Below are positions 16,364 through 20,140 of a stretch of 20,140 nt of DNA, in pieces. The DNA comes from Clostridiales bacterium (GTDB lineage: Bacteria > Bacillota > Clostridia > Oscillospirales > Ruminococcaceae): NCBI GenBank assembly GCA_029007575.1, contig JAQXIB010000169.1:1-20140 (forward strand), written 5' to 3'. The notes below the pieces were generated by a model, which was given only the letters and a program-made list of their open reading frames with translations, had not been told where the DNA came from and made no database searches. Within the stretch, counting starts at the first letter, position 1; each line of letters opens with the position of its first letter. The position numbers and the translations under genes are program-made.

Positions 16364-17182
16364 ATGCACAGAACAATATCCGATTTGCTTTTTGCTTGCG
16401 ATTTGGATGACACCATGCTGGACAGCCGAAAAGAAATATCGCCCGGAAATCAAAAAGCAATTGCAGATTTTGCGTCGCAAGGCGGAAAATTCGTTATTGC
16501 AACAGGACGAGCCGTTCCGGCGACCGCACCCTATGTGAAGCAGTTGGATATTCCGTATCCTTGTGTACTTTACAATGGCGCCGCCATTTATGATTTTTCC
16601 GCGCAGAAGTTTATATGGACGGCCAATCTGCTCAGCGAAGCGCGGGAATATTTAAAAGAAATTTTGACGGCGTTTCCCGAAGTGGGTGCCGAGATCTTGA
16701 AGGATGAGCAGATTTATGTCGTTCGGAAAAATCAGTATATTTCCGATCACGTGGATGTGGAACGATTGGATTATTGCGAGGCTGAGCCGGACGATATACC
16801 GGACGGATGGTTTAAAATATTGATGGTGATGGATAGCGGCATTTTACAACAAGTTTGGGATTTTATTATGGAGAAGCATTATGCTTCGGTGGACTTTGTA
16901 AAATCAAGCTGTAATTATATTGAAATGCTGCCGCAAAATATTTCCAAAGGGGCAACGGTTATGCGGCTGGCTGAGATGCTGGGTGTGAAACCGGAAAATA
17001 CGATCGGGATGGGTGACTACAATAACGATATTGAAATGTTGCAGCTCACGGCGCTGAGCTTTTCGCCGGAGAATGCACCTGAGGAAGTGAAAAAACAGGC
17101 GAAGCATATTGCACCGAATTGTAATCAGGATGCAGTGGCATATGCGCTTGATTACGTTACATCACAGTTGGATGTTTTTTAA
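16364..17182 (+). CDS. Cof-type HAD-superfamily phosphatase
   Basis: This 272-residue protein belongs to the Cof/IIB HAD hydrolases, which dephosphorylate small sugar phosphates and similar metabolites in the cytoplasm. Motif I is D13-L-D15-D-T (DLDDT, where DLDGT is more common), motif II is ATGRA (46-50), the motif III lysine is K195 in ISKGATVMRL, and motif IV is GMGDYNNDIEM with D218 and D222. The cap domain lies between about residues 85 and 185. The ATG at 16364 has AAGGGAG eleven bases upstream, a long spacing. It is 57 nt before the transketolase genes, but a functional link is only a guess, and the substrate cannot be told. Confidence 0.9.
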   Translation: MHRTISDLLFACDLDDTMLDSRKEISPGNQKAIADFASQGGKFVIATGRAVPATAPYVKQLDIPYPCVLYNGAAIYDFSAQKFIWTANLLSEAREYLKEILTAFPEVGAEILKDEQIYVVRKNQYISDHVDVERLDYCEAEPDDIPDGWFKILMVMDSGILQQVWDFIMEKHYASVDFVKSSCNYIEMLPQNISKGATVMRLAEMLGVKPENTIGMGDYNNDIEMLQLTALSFSPENAPEEVKKQAKHIAPNCNQDAVAYALDYVTSQLDVF

Positions 17183-17200
17183 ATAACATATTAATACAGA

Positions 17201-17222
17201 CTGTGCTTTGTTTTCGGCACAG
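17201..17222 (+). promoter_or_regulatory. Hairpin just before the transketolase ribosome site
   Basis: CTGTGC (17201-17206) and GCACAG (17217-17222) form a 6-bp stem around a 10-nt T-rich loop, ending only three bases before the AAGGAG of the first transketolase gene. No T-run follows, so it is not a normal terminator. It could affect mRNA stability or initiation; this is inference. Confidence 0.35.
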
Positions 17223-17239
17223 AGAAAAGGAGATTGTTT

Positions 17240-18082
17240 ATGCTGCCAACCCAGGAAAAAGAATTGCAGAAAATTGCCTGCAAGGTAAGAATGGGCATCA
17301 TTGAAGGCGTTTATAACGCAAAATCGGGACATCCCGGCGGTTCGTTGTCGATTGCCGATCTGCTGACTTACCTTTATTTTGTGAAAATGAAGATCGATCC
17401 GCATAATCCCAAAATGGAAGATCGCGATCGGTTGGTGCTGTCCAAGGGACACTGCGCCCCGGGGTTGTATTCCGTGCTGGCTCAGCGGGGATATTTTCCG
17501 GTCGATGAACTGAAAACCTTACGTCATATCGGTTCTCGTTTGCAGGGACATCCGGATATGAAGCATATTCCGGGTGTGGATATGAGTTCCGGCTCTTTGG
17601 GTCAAGGTATTTCTGCCGCCTGCGGTATGGCATTGTCCGGTAAGCTGTCCAACAAGGATTATCGCGTTTACGCAATTTTGGGTGACGGCGAAATTGAGGA
17701 AGGTCAGGTTTGGGAAGCGGCGATGTTCGCTGCTCACAAAAAACTGGATCATTTGGTCGCCATTGTAGACAGCAACGGACTGCAAATTGACGGGGCAGTG
17801 ACAGAGGTTAACTCTCCCGAGCCGATCACGGATAAATTTGCAGCTTTCGGTTTCCACGTCATTACCATGAATGCGCATGATTTCAATGACATGGAGCGTG
17901 CCTTTGCAGAGGCGGATCAGGTGAGCGGAAAGCCGGTTGCCATTATTCAGAAAAGTGTAAAAGGAAAAGGCGTTTCTTTTATGGAAAATCAAGTTTCATG
18001 GCATGGAAGCGCTCCGAATAAAGAACAATACGAGCAAGCGATGGCAGAATTAAATGCTGCCTTGGCTGCGCTCAACGCATAA
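17240..18082 (+). CDS. Transketolase, N-terminal (ThDP pyrophosphate-binding) subunit
   Basis: Together with the next gene this forms a two-subunit transketolase, which moves two-carbon units in the non-oxidative pentose phosphate pathway using thiamine diphosphate. The 280-residue product carries H31 in GHPGGS, SKGHCAPGLY (H71), and the ThDP/Mg2+ motif GDGEIEEGQVWEAA (148-161) closing at N179 in VAIVDSN. The ATG at 17240 has AAGGAG eight bases upstream; a TTG two codons earlier is less well placed. Single-chain transketolases exceed 600 residues, so this is the N half as a separate subunit, a common arrangement in Clostridia and archaea, not a broken gene. The C-half gene starts 14 nt later. 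Confidence 0.95.
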   Translation: MLPTQEKELQKIACKVRMGIIEGVYNAKSGHPGGSLSIADLLTYLYFVKMKIDPHNPKMEDRDRLVLSKGHCAPGLYSVLAQRGYFPVDELKTLRHIGSRLQGHPDMKHIPGVDMSSGSLGQGISAACGMALSGKLSNKDYRVYAILGDGEIEEGQVWEAAMFAAHKKLDHLVAIVDSNGLQIDGAVTEVNSPEPITDKFAAFGFHVITMNAHDFNDMERAFAEADQVSGKPVAIIQKSVKGKGVSFMENQVSWHGSAPNKEQYEQAMAELNAALAALNA

Positions 18083-18096
18083 GGAGGAGTACGGCT

Positions 18097-19044
18097 ATGG
18101 CAGAAATGATAAAAAAAGCAACGCGTGAGAGTTACGGCGAAGCATTGGTAGAGCTTGCCGAACAATATCCGGATATGGTGGTGCTGGATGCGGATTTGGC
18201 GGCGGCGACCAAGACCGGTTTGTTTAAAAAAGCATATCCCGATCGTTTCTTTGACTGCGGAATTGCTGAGGCAAATATGATGGGAATTGCCGCTGGAATT
18301 GCCACCACCGGCAGAAAGGTATTTGCAAGCACGTTTGCAATGTTTGCGGCCGGCAGAGCCTTTGAAATTGTCCGCAATTCCATTGGCTATCCCCATTTGA
18401 ATGTGAAAATCGGCGCGACTCATGCCGGTATTTCGGTTGGGGAGGACGGTGCGACGCACCAATGCTGTGAGGATATTGCGCTGATGCGTACCATTCCCGG
18501 CATGACAGTGATCAATCCGTCAGACGATGTGGAAGCAAAAGCGGCTGTCAAAGCGGCTTTGGATCATGACGGACCGGTTTATCTGCGTTTCGGCAGATTG
18601 GCTTGTCCGGTCATTAATGATCATGCGGATTATCACTTTGAATTAGGAAAAGGCATTACCTTGCGGAACGGCAGTGACTTGACGATCGTGGCGACCGGCC
18701 TGATGGTGAATGAAGCCTTGCAGGCTGCTGAAATGCTGAAAGCGGACGGCATTTCTGCCCGCGTGATCAATATTCACACCATTAAACCTTTGGATACTGA
18801 GCTGATTGTCAAAGCCGCAAAAGAGACCGGCTTGCTGATCACGGCGGAGGAACACAGTATCATCGGCGGATTGGGTTCGGCAGTGTCCGAAGCTGTTTGT
18901 GAAGCGTATCCGGTTCGTGTGGTTAAGATCGGCGTGAATGATGAATTCGGGTATTCCGGACCCGCAGTGGAGCTGCTGAAAGCATTCGGCTTGTGCGCGC
19001 AGAACATTTACGAGAAAGCTCGCGCCGCATACCAAAGCAAATAA
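18097..19044 (+). CDS. Transketolase, C-terminal (pyrimidine-binding) subunit
   Basis: This 315-residue partner of the preceding gene supplies the ThDP pyrimidine-binding and C-terminal domains. Visible features are E58 in GIAEANMMGIAAGIA (the glutamate that activates ThDP), THAGISVGEDGATHQ (108-122), INPSDDVEAKAA, YLRFGR, and the C-terminal domain with EEHSIIGGLGSAVSEAV. DXS is a less likely alternative, because split pairs of this length are regularly transketolase. The ATG has AAGGAGG in a 14-nt gap, so both subunits should be made at similar levels. A terminator follows closely. Confidence 0.95.
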   Translation: MAEMIKKATRESYGEALVELAEQYPDMVVLDADLAAATKTGLFKKAYPDRFFDCGIAEANMMGIAAGIATTGRKVFASTFAMFAAGRAFEIVRNSIGYPHLNVKIGATHAGISVGEDGATHQCCEDIALMRTIPGMTVINPSDDVEAKAAVKAALDHDGPVYLRFGRLACPVINDHADYHFELGKGITLRNGSDLTIVATGLMVNEALQAAEMLKADGISARVINIHTIKPLDTELIVKAAKETGLLITAEEHSIIGGLGSAVSEAVCEAYPVRVVKIGVNDEFGYSGPAVELLKAFGLCAQNIYEKARAAYQSK

Positions 19045-19051
19045 CATCGAC

Positions 19052-19087
19052 AAAACCTGTGTGCAGCAAATGATGTACACAGGTTTT
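19052..19087 (+). terminator. Rho-independent terminator after transketolase
   Basis: AAAACCTGTGT (19052-19062) pairs perfectly with ACACAGGTTTT (19077-19087), with further possible pairs inside the loop. The 3' arm ends in TTTT followed by ATGTTT. It begins eight nt after the stop codon of the second transketolase gene and separates that operon from pflA. Confidence 0.75.
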
Positions 19088-19134
19088 ATGTTTCCGATGC
19101 AATCACCGAAAGAACAAGGGATGGGAGAAAAGTG

Positions 19135-19875
19135 ATGGATACAAAAATACAGGGACGTGTGCATTCGATTGAGTCTTTCGGCGCGGTAGACGGTCCGGGC
19201 ATTCGGTTTGTGATTTTTTTACAAGGGTGTCCGTTGCGATGCAAGTTTTGTCATAATCCGGATTCCTGGGATTTTGCTTACGGCAAAAAAATGGATGTCG
19301 ATTTTATTATGGAGCAGATATTGAGTTATCGCAATTTTATCAAAAACGGCGGTGTGACCATTTCGGGCGGAGAGCCGATGATGCAGCCGGAATTTGTAAA
19401 AGCACTTTTGGAGCAATGCAGAGAGCATGGCGTTCATACTGCCATCGACACATCGGGAGCGGTCGCATTAGAGCGTTGCAAAGAGGTGATCGATGCGGCG
19501 GATATGTTGTTGTTGGATGTGAAAGATATCGACAGCGATGATTGTAAAAAGCTGACCGGGATGGGAAACGAAAATGCTTTTGCGATACTGGATTATTGCG
19601 AAAGCATGCATAAACCGATATGGATTCGTCATGTGGTCGTTCCTACGTTGACGCTTGATTGGGACAAATTAGAAAGAATGGCGGAGAAACTGAGTCATTA
19701 TTCCTGCATCCAAAAAGTGGAATTGCTTCCGTTTCATAAAATGGGAGAATATAAGTGGGAAGCGTTGGAACGTCCTTATGATCTCACTGACATTCAACCA
19801 CCCACGAAAGCACAAATGGACAAAGCAGAAGCGATTTTCCGAGAGCATCATCTGCCGCTGTCTATGCGCTCGTAA
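19135..19875 (+). CDS. pflA: Pyruvate formate-lyase activating enzyme (glycyl-radical activase)
   Basis: This radical-SAM enzyme generates the glycyl radical on pyruvate formate-lyase under anaerobic conditions. The 246-residue product has the family signature DGPGIRFVIFLQGCPLRCKF with cluster cysteines C32, C36 and C39 (CxxxCxxC), then SGGEPMMQPEF for SAM binding and LLPFHKMGEYKW near the C-terminus. Its short length, with no ferredoxin-like insert, fits PflA rather than activases of other glycyl-radical enzymes. The ATG at 19135 follows GGGAG; a GTG one codon earlier is also open. No pflB lies in the window, and it stands alone behind the transketolase terminator. Its partner is presumably elsewhere, so the exact substrate is family inference. 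Confidence 0.9.
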   Translation: MDTKIQGRVHSIESFGAVDGPGIRFVIFLQGCPLRCKFCHNPDSWDFAYGKKMDVDFIMEQILSYRNFIKNGGVTISGGEPMMQPEFVKALLEQCREHGVHTAIDTSGAVALERCKEVIDAADMLLLDVKDIDSDDCKKLTGMGNENAFAILDYCESMHKPIWIRHVVVPTLTLDWDKLERMAEKLSHYSCIQKVELLPFHKMGEYKWEALERPYDLTDIQPPTKAQMDKAEAIFREHHLPLSMRS

Positions 19876-20140
19876 AGGAGAAACGTTCTGTTTCTTCTTT
19901 GAGCGTGTCGACAAAGTCGACAACGCTCTCGAAGGACAAACGCAATCACTGCGGCAAAGCCTTGTTCTGCGTTTTTCCCCCGATACCCCCTTTTCGACGA
20001 AAACCAGCTCCGCAAACGGCTTTGCCATTGCTCACCGCTGATTTTCTTTTCAAAGAGTCACTGCGGCGGCACATGTCCGCCTACGTGACAAATTTTAAAA
20101 TTTATAGCTTTTCGGCAGTCTGAGAAGAAACGTTCTGTTT
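19876..20140. repeat. Structured non-coding region with 15-bp direct repeats at both ends
   Basis: After pflA no convincing gene is seen; the open frames here lack ribosome sites and family resemblance. AGAAACGTTCTGTTT occurs at 19879-19893 and again at 20126-20140, 247 bp apart, the second copy running to the window edge. Between them are a hairpin at 19901-19928, an inverted pair GGCAAAGCC (19953-19961) and GGCTTTGCC (20018-20026), an AAACGCA/TGCGTTT pair (19938-19944, 19968-19974) followed by TTTTTCCCC, and a hairpin at 20057-20089. This density suggests a dispersed intergenic repeat or the first unit of a tandem array; which one cannot be decided without the flanking sequence. Confidence 0.55.
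19901..19928. repeat. Imperfect 12-bp hairpin with a GTCGAC core
   Basis: GAGCGTGTCGAC (19901-19912) and GTCGACAACGCTC (19916-19928) pair over 12 bp with one bulged A and an AAA loop. No T-run follows, so it is not a standard terminator. It is 25 nt after the pflA stop and could protect the pflA transcript end or be part of the repeat element. Confidence 0.7.

Noticed and set aside
17240..19044. Transketolase as a frameshifted or broken single gene
   Set aside because: Each half has its own strong ribosome site and complete domain set, and split transketolases are a well-known normal arrangement.
18097..19044. Reading the C-terminal transketolase subunit as part of DXS
   Set aside because: The preceding gene is a transketolase N-half; DXS is normally a single chain of over 600 residues.
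19778..20123. Open frames of 74-87 codons crossing the pflA end and the repeat region
   Set aside because: They start inside pflA or in structured repeat DNA, have no ribosome site, and their composition is that of translated inverted repeats.
1..20140. Searched for tRNA or rRNA genes, CRISPR arrays, transposases, phage or toxin-antitoxin genes
   Set aside because: None was recognised; the window is nearly filled by conserved housekeeping genes.

Overview
This window looks like a chromosomal housekeeping segment of a low- to mid-GC Firmicute, most likely an anaerobic gut Clostridia (Oscillospirales/Ruminococcaceae-like). The grounds are strong AGGAGG-type ribosome sites, TTG and GTG starts, a CIRCE operator on groESL, a gram-positive type Hfq, the SepF/DivIVA division genes, and an oxygen-sensitive glycyl-radical activase (PflA). 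The taxon is inferred from gene content and style, not from a search.

Layout. (1) 115-2268, minus strand: groES-groEL with a perfect CIRCE operator, a sigma-A-like promoter and a downstream terminator hairpin. (2) 2384-10456, plus strand: a run starting at a good promoter with miaB, a YlbF/YmcA-family gene with a cysteine-rich tail, mutS, mutL, miaA and, after a 174-nt leader, hfq. This joins the two enzymes that make ms2i6A at tRNA A37 with mismatch repair and the RNA chaperone. The miaB-ymcA-mutS-mutL order resembles that of Bacillus subtilis, and miaA-hfq is an order also found in proteobacteria. (3) 10551-16252: a membrane-anchored HlyD-like adaptor, yggS (ylmE), sepF, ylmH, divIVA, lspA and rluD. 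This corresponds to the B. subtilis ylmE-sepF-ylmG-ylmH-divIVA-ileS-lspA-ylyB cluster, but ylmG and ileS are absent and an HlyD-like gene sits at the head. (4) 16364-19044: a Cof-type HAD phosphatase, then a transketolase split into N- and C-terminal subunit genes, closed by a terminator. (5) 19135-19875: pflA with no pflB in view. (6) 19876-20140: non-coding DNA rich in inverted repeats and bounded by a 15-bp direct repeat. It looks like an intergenic repeat element that continues past the window edge.

Genes within each block are tightly packed. There is a 23-nt overlap at the HlyD-like/yggS junction, a 1-nt gap at sepF/ylmH and an overlap at lspA/rluD, so translational coupling is likely. 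Starts at miaB, mutS, lspA (TTG) and hfq (GTG) were placed from Shine-Dalgarno spacing, family alignment or in-frame stops.

I do not see a convincing new multi-gene system (no defence genes, phage, CRISPR or transposase). The items most worth a second look are the terminal repeat element, the cysteine tail of the YlbF-family protein beside miaB, the HlyD-like adaptor at the head of the division cluster, and small structured leaders around hfq and the transketolase genes.
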